Positions 25,619 through 33,688 of a stretch of DNA of 64,000 nt are shown piece by piece. Location of the stretch: the NCBI RefSeq assembly GCF_001651865.1, contig NZ_LPUX01000064.1:186001-250000 (forward strand). Reading direction: 5' to 3'. Position numbers and translations under genes: made by a program. The notes beneath the pieces are model-generated. The model was not told the origin of the DNA and did no database searches. It was given only the letters and a program-made list of their open reading frames with translations. Position 1 is the first letter of the stretch. Every line of letters begins with the position of its first letter. Source of the DNA: Sinorhizobium glycinis (GTDB lineage: Bacteria; Pseudomonadota; Alphaproteobacteria; Rhizobiales; Rhizobiaceae).

Positions 25619-26230
25619 ATGCAATCTTCGATTTTAACGGACCGCGACATGTTCAATGTTTCAGAACCTCCTGCCAACGAAACTCTTCGGACCGCCCTCG
25701 CCCTTCGACCCAAGCTGCTGGCCGCGGCGCGACGCATCACAAGGAACCCGACCGCGGCGGAGGATGTCGTCCAGGATGTGCTGCTGCAACTGGTGTCCGC
25801 ACCTCTCAGGCCGGACGTCGTCGCGCCTGCGCACTATCTGATGCGCATGGTCCGCAACCAGGCGATGGATCATCTGCGGCGCACCAAAAGGGAGCAAGGC
25901 CTCTTCATTGTTGATAAAATCAGCGGTTGCGCCTCTGTTTATGGCAATCCGGAAGAATGCGTGCGCCAGTGCCAGGCCTATTCGGCCCTCCAGGAGACGG
26001 TCGGCGCGATGCCGCCAAGAACGCGAATGTTCTATGAGCGACATTACTTCGACAACGTCCCGCAAAAGGTGATCGCCGAGGAAGCGGGCGTCTCCCCGGC
26101 CCTCGTCTGCGGCCTGCTGCGGGAGGCGCATACGCGCTGCCTTGACGCGGTTTGCGCCGAAGAACGAAAGGAACCCTCATGCAAGACCGCATGCCCGCGT
26201 CGGTTCGCAAGTCAGGCGAGCTACCAGTGA
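25619..26230 (+). CDS. ECF-type RNA polymerase sigma factor, RpoI/PvdS-like
   Basis: This 203-residue protein runs from ATG 25619, with a weak Shine-Dalgarno GGGG; ATG 25649 is an alternative. Sigma region 2 is visible (AARRITRNPTAAEDVVQDVLLQLV, then YLMRMVRNQAMDHLRRTKRE), as is region 4 (LPPRTRMF-type helix, VPQKVIAEEAGVSPALVCGLLREAHTRC). No anti-sigma gene follows, unlike FecI/FecR pairs. In Rhizobium leguminosarum the RpoI sigma drives the vicibactin genes and is itself iron-regulated; the same logic is likely here. The last three residues overlap a GNAT gene. Confidence 0.88.
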   Translation: MQSSILTDRDMFNVSEPPANETLRTALALRPKLLAAARRITRNPTAAEDVVQDVLLQLVSAPLRPDVVAPAHYLMRMVRNQAMDHLRRTKREQGLFIVDKISGCASVYGNPEECVRQCQAYSALQETVGAMPPRTRMFYERHYFDNVPQKVIAEEAGVSPALVCGLLREAHTRCLDAVCAEERKEPSCKTACPRRFASQASYQ

Positions 26231-26727
26231 TGGCGGCTGCTCAAGAAAGCGCCGGACCCGCGCCGGCCGAAGCCGTCCAGATGATGAGCGGCGGCAAGGC
26301 CGCCATCTGCCGCGAGATCATGTCGGAGCTTTCCGACTGGTTCACGGAGCCGGCGGTGATCGAAGCCTGCGCCGAGGCCGTCGAGACCTTGCCGGTCTTT
26401 GCCTGCATGGACGAAAGCAAGGTTGCCGGCTTCGTGGCGCTGAAGGAGCACCCGCCGGCGGCGACGGAGATCCTGATCATCGCCTCGCGCCGGCAATATC
26501 ACGGCAATGGTGTCGGAACAGCACTGGTGAAGGCGGCCGAACAGTTCGCGCGCGGCCGCGGCGCGCGGCTCTTGACCGTCAAGACGCTGGCCCCGCGCGG
26601 GCGGAAAGAGCCGCACTACGAGGCGACGCGCGGCTTCTACCTTCGCAACGGCTTCATCCCGGCGGAGATTTTCCCCACGCTCTGGCACGAAGATCATCCC
26701 TGCCTTTTTCTGGTGAAGCCTCTTTGA
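26179..26727 (+). CDS. GNAT-family N-acetyltransferase overlapping the sigma-factor gene
   Basis: The protein is 182 residues from ATG 26179 (AAAGGA 7 bp upstream), overlapping the sigma gene by 52 bp. ATG 26230, whose first base is the last base of the sigma stop (TGATG), is the alternative and would give 165 residues. The acetyl-CoA motif is ASRRQYHGNGVGTALVKAAE near residue 113, followed by a variable segment and FYLRNGFIPAEIF near 155. The substrate is unknown. Translational coupling to the siderophore sigma factor suggests a related role, for example modification of a siderophore or precursor, but the main hydroxamate acyltransferase is at 18046-19164. Confidence 0.75.
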   Translation: MQDRMPASVRKSGELPVMAAAQESAGPAPAEAVQMMSGGKAAICREIMSELSDWFTEPAVIEACAEAVETLPVFACMDESKVAGFVALKEHPPAATEILIIASRRQYHGNGVGTALVKAAEQFARGRGARLLTVKTLAPRGRKEPHYEATRGFYLRNGFIPAEIFPTLWHEDHPCLFLVKPL

Positions 26728-26750
26728 AATCGAGCTGCCCTGATGCAGCA

Positions 26751-26801
26751 CCCCCCTCTGCCCTGCCGGGCATCTCCCCCGCAAGGGGGGAGATCGGCCG
26801 G
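26751..26801 (+). repeat. Intergenic repeat copy, left arm of a 50-bp inverted pair
   Basis: It begins CCCCCCTCTGCCCTGCCGGG and ends AGATCGGCCGG, with an internal small hairpin. The copy at 26897-26946 is its reverse complement over about 50 bp with one difference. It lies 24 bp after the GNAT stop, between convergent genes. Confidence 0.85.
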
Positions 26802-26896
26802 ATGCGCCGCCCTGACTCACACTGACGCGGTGTAAGCCAAACACGGCCTTCCAGCATCGTACATTGTGTCATTGGTCGAGCGGGACATCCCCACAT

Positions 26897-26946
26897 GCCG
26901 ATCTCCCCACTTGCGGGGGAGATGCCCGGCAGGGCAGAGGGGGGTG
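26897..26946 (-). repeat. Intergenic repeat copy, right arm of the inverted pair
   Basis: This is the reverse complement of 26751-26801 with one mismatch. It ends 12 bp from the stop of the TonB-receptor gene. The two arms flank about 95 bp and could form one long hairpin, acting as a two-way terminator for the convergent transcripts. Sequences beginning CTCTGCCCTGCCGGGCATCT are common rhizobial repeats. Confidence 0.85.
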
Positions 26947-26957
26947 TCAGCACCCGC

Positions 26958-29138
26958 TTACCAGCGGTACTTGAGCGAGGCGGTGACGTTGCGGCCCTGG
27001 CTCAGGTAGCAAAAGCCCTCATTGCAGATCACCGGCTTTTCATTGCCGATGTTGCGAACGTTGACCTGAGCGGTAAGGCCTTCATATTTCCTGTCGATCG
27101 CGCCGAAATCGTAGCTCGCGGCGGCGTCCAGGTAGAAGGCCTCGTCGTTCTTGCCTGTCGCGTTGGCGGTGTCCTTGTAGGTTTCGCTCAGGTAGCGCAC
27201 GCCAGCGCCGAGCGACAGGCCCGATGCCGGCGTGTCCTCGGCGAACGTGTAGTTGGCCCATAGCGTCGCCACGTGTTCGGGCGTGACGGCAGGCGTATTA
27301 CCGAGATTGCTTCCTCCGGTGATTTCGGCGTGATTGTAGGTATAGGCGGCGATCAGGTCCAACTGGTCGGTGATCGCAGCGCGCGCCTCGAGTTCCAGAC
27401 CACGGCTCGTCACTTCACCCAACGAGCGATAGGTGCCCAGCAGCGGATTGATGAGGATCGGCTTGTTCGCCTCGATAGTCTGATAGGCGACCGCCGAAAG
27501 CAGGATGTCGCTGCCGGGCGGCTGGTATTTGACGCCGAGCTCGAACTGCTCCCCTTCCATCGGATCGAGAATTGTGCCCGTTGCAGACCGGTTGGTGACC
27601 GGCTCGAAGGAGGTGGCATAGCTTGCGAAGGGGGCAATGCCGTTGTCGAACAGGTAGAGCGCTCCCGCCTGCACGGAGAAGGCGTTTTTGTCGACCCGTT
27701 CGGATGAGCTCGTGCCAAAGGCTACCAGCCGCGTGTCCCGGTCCTGCTCGACCCAGGTCTGACGACCACCGAGCGTGAAGCGCCACCGGTCCAGTTCGAT
27801 CTGATCCAGCGCATAGATACCGACCTGCCGGAGATCCGCCTCGGCTTGCGAGAAATTATAGTCTGGCGTTGGCCCTGAGACTCCGTAGGTCGGGTTGGCG
27901 ATATCGAAGTCGTAGGCCGGGGTTGCCACCGAATCCATGCCGAAGCCAAATGACGAGGTCAGGTTGGTATAGTCGAGGCCGAAGAGCATCGCATGCGCGG
28001 CCGGTCCCGTATCGAATTTGGCTTCGAGCTGGTTGTCGACCTGAAACACGTTCATCTCGTCGCGGATGGAGCTTGCGCCCCGATGGGCAACAGTACCGGT
28101 CCAGCTGTAGATACCGAGATAGCGAGCCCGTAGGTCCAGGTGCGAATAGCGGAGATTCTGGCGGAAGGTGATGCCGCCGTCGAATTCGTGCTCGAACTGG
28201 TAGCCGATCTGCTGCTGCCGGACCTTCTGGAAGTCGTAGTCGGGATCGCTGGCCCGCAACTCGTGGACCTTGCCGGAGGGATCGGTGACGGCGCCGACAT
28301 TGGCGTCCGTTTCGTCGGCCTGAGCCAGCCCGTAGATGGTGAAGGTCGTGGAATCGTCCGGCTTCCAGGTCAGCCCCGGCTGGATCAGGTAGCGATCGTC
28401 GCCGATATCGAAATTCGTCTCGCCTTTGCGTGCCAGGCCGACGAGCCGGTAGTAGAACTCGTCGTTCTCTTCGCTGACCGGCCCCCCGAAATCGAACATG
28501 CCCTGCAGCCGGTCCTCGGTGCCGTAGAGGACGCCCACTTCGCGGATCGTCTCTTCGGTCGGCAGCTTGGAAATCTTGTTGACGATGCCGGCCGGCGAGC
28601 CGGCGCCGTAGAGCACCGAAACCGGACCCTTGATCACCTCGACCCGCTCCAGCGTGTAGGGCTCGGTGCGGAAGGTGCCGTAGTTGATGTAGGGCTGCCG
28701 AAGGCCGTCCTTGTAGTCGCCGATCGTTGTGGCGCTGTAGCCGCGGATGAAGACCTGGTCGAAGCGCGGGTCGAAGCCGTAGGCACCCGTCGTCACCCCG
28801 GCCGAATAGCGAACGGCTTCGATGATGTCCTGCGCGCCGCGCTGCTCCAGTTCCTTGCGCGTCACTACCGAGACCGACCGCGGCGTTTCGATGAGCGGCG
28901 TCTTGATCTTGCTGGCACCGGCGCTGCTCTTCGCCGTGACGGTCTCGCTGTCCCTCTTCTCTTCCGCCCCTTGCCCGCTCGATATCGTCAAAGGCTTCAG
29001 CGCCGTGGCGCCGCTCTGATCCTGCGCCGCAGCGCTTGAGGTCAGCGCCATGATCGTAACGAGCGCCGTCGCGCCCCCTGCCGCAAGGCCGCGGTTTTTA
29101 GACTTCTGGTTGAAATTATTGAATAAACTGCGTTGCAT
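26958..29138 (-). CDS. TonB-dependent outer-membrane siderophore receptor, FhuA-like
   Basis: This 726-residue protein has a signal peptide cut after ALTSSAAAQ (about residue 39). A plug domain (about 60-200) contains TPRSVSVVTRKELEQRGAQD, FIRGYSATTIGDYKDGLRQP and VEVIKGPVSVLYGAGSPAGIVN, and a beta-barrel ends in Tyr-Arg-Trp, the usual aromatic C terminus. The family imports ferric siderophores, especially hydroxamates for FhuA/FpvA-like members, with energy from TonB. Convergent to the sigma/GNAT genes and preceded by an IRO box, it is the likely receptor for the siderophore made by this locus. No periplasmic binding protein or ferric-siderophore ABC transporter is in the window. Confidence 0.92.
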   Translation of the reverse strand: MQRSLFNNFNQKSKNRGLAAGGATALVTIMALTSSAAAQDQSGATALKPLTISSGQGAEEKRDSETVTAKSSAGASKIKTPLIETPRSVSVVTRKELEQRGAQDIIEAVRYSAGVTTGAYGFDPRFDQVFIRGYSATTIGDYKDGLRQPYINYGTFRTEPYTLERVEVIKGPVSVLYGAGSPAGIVNKISKLPTEETIREVGVLYGTEDRLQGMFDFGGPVSEENDEFYYRLVGLARKGETNFDIGDDRYLIQPGLTWKPDDSTTFTIYGLAQADETDANVGAVTDPSGKVHELRASDPDYDFQKVRQQQIGYQFEHEFDGGITFRQNLRYSHLDLRARYLGIYSWTGTVAHRGASSIRDEMNVFQVDNQLEAKFDTGPAAHAMLFGLDYTNLTSSFGFGMDSVATPAYDFDIANPTYGVSGPTPDYNFSQAEADLRQVGIYALDQIELDRWRFTLGGRQTWVEQDRDTRLVAFGTSSSERVDKNAFSVQAGALYLFDNGIAPFASYATSFEPVTNRSATGTILDPMEGEQFELGVKYQPPGSDILLSAVAYQTIEANKPILINPLLGTYRSLGEVTSRGLELEARAAITDQLDLIAAYTYNHAEITGGSNLGNTPAVTPEHVATLWANYTFAEDTPASGLSLGAGVRYLSETYKDTANATGKNDEAFYLDAAASYDFGAIDRKYEGLTAQVNVRNIGNEKPVICNEGFCYLSQGRNVTASLKYRW

Positions 29139-29212
29139 GGCCCTCTCACCGGCGTGTGCTTCATGTTGCGCTGCAACCTAGTGCGTCGGCGGCTCTCACG
29201 TCAATAATTTCT

Positions 29213-29227
29213 TGAGTAAAAAACTCA
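29213..29227 (-). promoter_or_regulatory. TGA-N9-TCA box (RirA-type iron operator) upstream of the receptor gene
   Basis: TGAGTAAAAAACTCA fits the IRO pattern TGA-N9-TCA and is a nearly complete palindrome, 75 bp upstream of the receptor start at 29138. It lies in an AT-rich stretch (29200-29240) that otherwise would hold the promoter. It predicts derepression under iron limitation. Confidence 0.65.
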
Positions 29228-29366
29228 TCTTTTTTGTCGATCTTCTGTGGCGACTTCACGGGGTTCCAGGAACGGCAGCCGCAAGCGCGCGCCTGTCCTG
29301 GGCGCTGCCGAGGGAACCCCTCAGACGCGATTTCGTTCTCCCTTGTGATTAAGGGAGTGCTGCACC

Positions 29367-29552
29367 ATGTTCACCCGAAGAACTGATCGCCTGACACCCG
29401 AAAAGCGAGCCTCGGCCACCTTCCCGATCGCCGTCCTGTTGCTCGCAATATGTGCCATCTTCGTCTACCTGACGATCGGCGGCGCCCTGCTGGAGGACGG
29501 AAAGGACACGGTCGTCTACACGCCGCAGATCGCCGACGCGACCGGTCGCTGA
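29367..29552 (+). CDS. Small single-span membrane protein, unknown function
   Basis: The protein is 61 residues from ATG 29367 with AGGGAG upstream. A charged N terminus (RRTDRLTPEKR) is followed by a hydrophobic segment (TFPIAVLLLAICAIFVYLTI, residues 18-37) and a short polar tail. I do not recognise a family. The ribosome binding site and clean membrane-helix pattern support expression, but small size leaves doubt. Nothing else is visible in 29553-29732. Confidence 0.5.
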   Translation: MFTRRTDRLTPEKRASATFPIAVLLLAICAIFVYLTIGGALLEDGKDTVVYTPQIADATGR

Positions 29553-29732
29553 AGATTCTTGAGCCCAAGGGCTCCGCCGGCGCCCGGGCAGCAGTGCTGA
29601 GATTTGTCAGAGACAGCGACACCGCCGTCGCCTCGGTGCAGCCCTGTCGCAAGTCAGCGCATCGGGCAAGGTGCTCCGTAGGAACAATTGCGACAACAGT
29701 GGGTTGTCGGGTCGTATCAGGAGTTCCAGACC

Positions 29733-29927
29733 ATGACACCCGACCCCATTGGCCCCGGACCCGGACCGGGCATAATCCCGCCAAACCCAGTCCCTCCGCT
29801 CGGCATTCCCGACCCGCCGACCAAAGAGCCGCAGCCCGAAAATCTCCCCGAAGAAGAGCCCGTGAAGCCGCCCCGCGAGGAGGAGGAACCTCCCCGCGCT
29901 ACCGACAGGTCCGGCGGCTCGCTGTAG
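29733..29927 (+). CDS. Small proline/glutamate-rich protein, unknown function
   Basis: The protein is 64 residues from ATG 29733 with AGGAG 9 bp upstream. Almost half is Pro, Gly or Glu: a Pro-Gly alternating start (PIGPGPGPG) and a second half of PxEEEP character. It has no signal peptide or membrane segment, and is probably disordered. Similar short Pro-rich proteins occur in rhizobia, without known role. Confidence 0.6.
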   Translation: MTPDPIGPGPGPGIIPPNPVPPLGIPDPPTKEPQPENLPEEEPVKPPREEEEPPRATDRSGGSL

Positions 29928-30043
29928 GCGACCGGCCACCGCAGCCCGTCCCCGGCTTCGCATCCATTAAAATGCAAGCGAAAATAGAAGCTTGGGAACG
30001 AACGGGATCAGAGGCAGTTAGGTGCGCCAGAAGGGACGCCGAC

Positions 30044-30289
30044 ATGTTCAAGACATGGGACGAATGCGTCATCGTGAACTTGCCCGATCTCGACGGTGTC
30101 CAGATCGTGTGGACCCCGGCCGAAGCGGCGAGACTGCTCAGCGAGCATTGGCCTATCGACCACGGCAGCGCCTACAATGCCGCGATCAATTCCTGCACCG
30201 ATGCCATGCTTGGTACCGCCCCCTTTGATCGAGCGCGGCAAGCCTTTGTCGCAGCTGTCGAGGAAGCGAAGGTCAAGATCATGCGCTGA
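30044..30289 (+). CDS. DUF982 family protein
   Basis: The protein is 81 residues from ATG 30044, behind AGAAGGGA. The pattern fits DUF982, a small family nearly confined to rhizobia: an early V-x-x-x-x-G, EAARLLSEHWP, then YNAAINSCTDAMLG and ARQAFVAAVEEAKVKI. It has no known biochemical function. Family members occur in many copies per genome. No partner gene is evident. Confidence 0.8.
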   Translation: MFKTWDECVIVNLPDLDGVQIVWTPAEAARLLSEHWPIDHGSAYNAAINSCTDAMLGTAPFDRARQAFVAAVEEAKVKIMR

Positions 30290-30355
30290 CTCACGAACTA
30301 CATTAGGGAGCCGCGTCGTCGAGGCAGCGAAGCTCGCTCAACATCTATCAGGAGA

Positions 30356-30616
30356 TCAAAGCTCTTCGTCCGTCACCTTCGGGGGAACGCGGCCGGTATG
30401 GTGGACAGGATTGTCCTTTCCGCCCGCTTCCGTCGGCTTCTCGCGCCGCTCCGACATTCCGCTCCTGGCCGGCGGCTCGTCCGCATCCTCGGACCCGGAC
30501 CCCTGCGCCTGGTCCGGCAAGGGTTTCGGATCCACACGCATTTCCTTCGGATCCGGTTTCCATGTTGGGGACGGCATCGGCTGATCCGTGAGGTCGTCGC
30601 GCTTGGGATTGCTCAT
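30356..30616 (-). CDS. Small hydrophilic protein, unknown function
   Basis: The protein is 86 residues from ATG 30616, preceded by AGGAAAGGA. It is rich in Pro, Asp, Glu and Lys, without hydrophobic core, cysteine or signal, so it is probably unfolded. Longer in-frame upstream sequence to 30748 lacks a better start and overlaps the leader of the AI-2E-family gene. The family is not recognised. Confidence 0.6.
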   Translation of the reverse strand: MSNPKRDDLTDQPMPSPTWKPDPKEMRVDPKPLPDQAQGSGSEDADEPPARSGMSERREKPTEAGGKDNPVHHTGRVPPKVTDEEL

Positions 30617-30764
30617 CGTCGCGATCCTTTCCTGCTGCGGACTTGAACCCGCGGCTCGCCGGAAGGTTCCCGCCGGCGCGATACCGGGCGCATGGCAAGC
30701 GGAACCTATCTTTTGACAAGTCTGTTCGGGTGGCGCCAGATTGTTCACAAAGGAGCGATTTCAC

Positions 30765-31844
30765 GTGGCGAGGAATGTTTCGGCCCAGGCAGAGCAAGAA
30801 GCTCCAGATCGATTGCTCACGGCGCGGCGTTCGCGGGCGATGGTGATCCTGATCGCAATCGCAGCTGGAATCGTCGTTTGTTACCTGCTGGCCGTGCCCT
30901 TTCTGCCGGCGCTGACCTGGGCCTTGGTCCTTGCGGTCATGTTCCACCCGCTCCACCATCGCATCGCGAAGGACCTTCGCTATCCGGAAATCGCCGCCGC
31001 GGCGACGGTGGCAATTGCCGCATTCATTGTCGCCGTGCCGCTCACGCTGATTGCCGAGCGGCTGGTGAATGAAGCGGCCAAGGGCGCCCAGATCATCGCA
31101 GAAGCGCTGAGGACGGGAAGCTGGCGGGACGCCATTGCCAACTATCCGCGCGTTGGCCTGGTTCTGCTCTGGATCGAGACCCAGCTCGACCTCGCAGGGC
31201 TTGCAGGAAACGCTGCGACCTTGCTCACCAATTTCAGCGCAACCCTGGTCCGGCGCTCGGTGGTGCAGATTATCGACCTCGTGCTGACCTTCTATTTCCT
31301 GTTCTATTTCCTGCGCGACGGCCGCGAAGCCTTGAACATGCTCAAGAACTTCTCTCCGCTGAGCTCCGCAGAGATGAACAAGCTGTTCCTTCGCGTCAGC
31401 GAGACGGTCCACGCGATCGTCTTCGGAACCTTCGCCGTCGCCATAGTGCAGGGCACCTTGGGCGGCCTGATGTTCTGGCTGCTTGGCCTGCCGTCGCCGC
31501 TCCTCTGGGGTCTGGCCATGGGCCTCCTGGCGATGGTGCCGGTTCTCGGCGCCTTCATCATCTGGATTCCGGCAGCGCTGTCGCTCGCCCTGACCGGCGA
31601 ATGGGGCAAGGCATTGATCCTGACGGCCTGGGGCGCCGGCGTGGTCGCGACCGTGGACAACCTGCTCTATCCGATGTTCGTCGGAGACCGGCTGAAGCTG
31701 CACACCGTGCTGGCGTTCATGAGCATGATCGGCGGTATTATGGTGTTCGGGCCGGCGGGGCTGGTGATCGGTCCGGTGATCTTCACGGTGACGCTGCTGC
31801 TGCTCGACATCTGGCGCGAGCACAACAGGGAAAGCGCCGAATAG
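30765..31844 (+). CDS. AI-2E family (UPF0118) membrane transporter
   Basis: The protein is 359 residues from GTG 30765, with AAAGGAG 8 bp upstream; a TTG at 30741 lies before the Shine-Dalgarno. About eight membrane segments are predicted, with the family stretches LPALTWALVLAVMFHPLHHRI near residue 50, a long amphipathic middle, and LPSPLLWGLAMGLLAMVPVLGAF near 250 with the VPxxG loop. Members were named after autoinducer-2 export in E. coli TqsA, but others move Na+/H+ or unknown solutes. There is no luxS or lsr gene here, so the substrate is left open. Its stop is one base from the convergent next gene. Confidence 0.88.
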   Translation: MARNVSAQAEQEAPDRLLTARRSRAMVILIAIAAGIVVCYLLAVPFLPALTWALVLAVMFHPLHHRIAKDLRYPEIAAAATVAIAAFIVAVPLTLIAERLVNEAAKGAQIIAEALRTGSWRDAIANYPRVGLVLLWIETQLDLAGLAGNAATLLTNFSATLVRRSVVQIIDLVLTFYFLFYFLRDGREALNMLKNFSPLSSAEMNKLFLRVSETVHAIVFGTFAVAIVQGTLGGLMFWLLGLPSPLLWGLAMGLLAMVPVLGAFIIWIPAALSLALTGEWGKALILTAWGAGVVATVDNLLYPMFVGDRLKLHTVLAFMSMIGGIMVFGPAGLVIGPVIFTVTLLLLDIWREHNRESAE

Positions 31845-31845
31845 G

Positions 31846-32667
31846 TCATCGTCGCTCGTCCACTTCAGGTTCGCTACCGCCGCACTGGCGATGCGAGGTT
31901 ACCGAGGAATTGTCCGGCCCCGTCGCGGATCGTTTGGGAGCCGGCTCGATTTCCAGTTCGACAAGGATCGGGAGATGATCGGAAGCGACGCGCGCCAGGG
32001 CGCTGCTGTGTACCTTGCAATCGCCCACACTTATCCCGTCGCCAATAAAGACATGGTCGAGCCGCAGGAGCGGCAATCGGGACGGGAAGGTCGGTCGCGG
32101 CTTGGCAGTCGATTGGAGCTGCGCGTCCTTGAGATGCGTAGCCAGCAGCTTGTAGGCGGCCGAGCGCCCAATGGCGTTCAGGTCGCCCGCCAGAATGACG
32201 CGAGATTCCGCCTGCGCAATTCCGCCGAGCCAGCCGGGACCCAGCAGAGCCGTTGCCTGGCGGACCCGCTCCGAACCGCGAAGCCCCAGATGCGTGACGA
32301 TGACCTGAAGCTTGACGTCGGTGAGCTCGATCTCCACCCAGAGCGCGCCGCGCGGCTCTCCGGACGACGGCAGCACGTCGGCCTTGACCAGGCGCATCGG
32401 CAAGGCGGTCAGCACCGCATCGCCGTATCGCTCGTCTTTCAGGTGGAGAGCCGGATGAAAATGCGCCGCCATGTTGAGGTGCGTGGCGATCATATGTGCC
32501 TGGTCCACTCTGCCGCTGCGGGCGCGGCCGACATCCACCTCCTGCAGGGCGATGATGTCGGGCCGGCATTCGCCGATGACCGCGGCGATGCGCGCCGGGT
32601 CGAGCCTTCGGTCGGTACCGAAACAGCTATGGACGTTGTAGGTGAGGAAACGTAGCGGTCGAGGCAT
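31846..32667 (-). CDS. Endonuclease/exonuclease/phosphatase family protein, YbhP-like
   Basis: The protein is 273 residues from ATG 32667. Motifs of the Mg2+-dependent EEP fold are complete: TYNVHSCFG near residue 8, IIALQEVDVG near 39 (metal Glu), VTHLGLRG near 136, LAGDLNAIG near 175 and DHLPILVELEI near 243 (catalytic His). Substrates can be nucleic acid, phospholipid or other phosphodiesters. Together with the next two genes it corresponds to the E. coli clsB-ybhP-ybhN set, in which ybhP is this family. This suggests a role in membrane lipid metabolism. The start overlaps the untranslated leader of the divergent gene. Confidence 0.85.
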   Translation of the reverse strand: MPRPLRFLTYNVHSCFGTDRRLDPARIAAVIGECRPDIIALQEVDVGRARSGRVDQAHMIATHLNMAAHFHPALHLKDERYGDAVLTALPMRLVKADVLPSSGEPRGALWVEIELTDVKLQVIVTHLGLRGSERVRQATALLGPGWLGGIAQAESRVILAGDLNAIGRSAAYKLLATHLKDAQLQSTAKPRPTFPSRLPLLRLDHVFIGDGISVGDCKVHSSALARVASDHLPILVELEIEPAPKRSATGPDNSSVTSHRQCGGSEPEVDERR

Positions 32668-32749
32668 GATCCAGTTTCGGCCTGTCTTCCGGTTCGGGAA
32701 CACGCGGGACCTGCTTTTCGTTCCGGTGGATCGCAAAGGAACGGGGCCG

Positions 32750-33688
32750 ATGCCGAAGAAGATCATTGCCAGACTGTTCATATTCGCTGCCATCGGCGTC
32801 GCCGCCTGGCTGATCCACCGGACACTCCGTCGATATACGTTCGACGAGATCGTCGGCTCGGTGCTGCAGATCCCCCTTGGGCATCTGCTGACGGGGATCG
32901 GCTTCGTCTTCCTCTCCTATTTCTGGCTGACGCTGTTCGATACGCTGGCGGTGCGCTATGTCGGTCAGAAGCTCCCCTATCGTCAGGTGGCGCTCGCCTC
33001 CTTCACCAGCCTTTCGATCGGCCACAATGTCGGGGTAGCAGCCTTGAGCAGCGGGGCGGTCCGATACCGCTTCTATTCGCGCTGGGGATTGAGTGTCGAG
33101 CAGGTCGCAAAAATCATTCTGTTCTGCGGCGTCACCGTCGGCCTCGGCCTCATGACGCTTGCCGGTCTTTGTTGCCTGATCATGCCGGAGAGCGCCGCCC
33201 GGATCATCGGCCTCTCGGAGACCGGCGCTGTTCTGCTCGGCATCGCCTGCCTTGCAGCCGCGACCGGTTACGTGATCCTGGCCGGCTTCTTACGCGGTGC
33301 GCTTCGCTTGTTCCGCTGGTCGTTCGAAATGCCGCCGCTCAGCATTGCCGCCGGCCAGGTCGTCGTCGGCACCGCAAACTTCCTTTGCGTCAGCGCCTGC
33401 CTGCACCAGCTTGTGCTGGCCTTCGGAAATTCCGGATTCTTCGAAACGGCGACGGCCTATGTCGGTGCCAATCTGACGGCTCTCGTCAGCCACGTCCCGG
33501 GCGGCATCGGCGTGCTCGAGGCAACGATCGCCTTTCTGCTCGGGCAGTCGGCGAGCATCGGCGCACTGATCGCCTTCAGGGCGATCTATTTCTTCCTGCC
33601 GCTGCCGCTCGGCTTGATCTCGCTGTCGATCGCGGAGTTTCTTCGGTGGGACAATGCCAGGAGCATGGCAAGCAAGGCGAAAACCTGA
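32750..33688 (+). CDS. Lysylphosphatidylglycerol synthase/UPF0104 family membrane protein, YbhN-like
   Basis: The protein is 312 residues from ATG 32750, behind AAAGGAACGG. About eight membrane helices are seen, with the family stretches SLSIGHNVGVAALSSGAVRYRFYSRWGLS near residue 85 and NLTALVSHVPGGIGVLEA near 245. It corresponds to the flippase-like membrane part of MprF, without its synthase domain, like E. coli YbhN. It is transcribed divergently from the YbhP-like gene, and its last 103 bases overlap the PLD gene on the other strand. A role in lipid movement is inferred from family and neighbours. Confidence 0.85.
   Translation: MPKKIIARLFIFAAIGVAAWLIHRTLRRYTFDEIVGSVLQIPLGHLLTGIGFVFLSYFWLTLFDTLAVRYVGQKLPYRQVALASFTSLSIGHNVGVAALSSGAVRYRFYSRWGLSVEQVAKIILFCGVTVGLGLMTLAGLCCLIMPESAARIIGLSETGAVLLGIACLAAATGYVILAGFLRGALRLFRWSFEMPPLSIAAGQVVVGTANFLCVSACLHQLVLAFGNSGFFETATAYVGANLTALVSHVPGGIGVLEATIAFLLGQSASIGALIAFRAIYFFLPLPLGLISLSIAEFLRWDNARSMASKAKT

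Noticed and set aside
30765-31844. Quorum sensing by autoinducer-2
   Set aside because: The family name alone suggests this; there is no luxS, lsr or LuxP-type gene, and many members transport other solutes.
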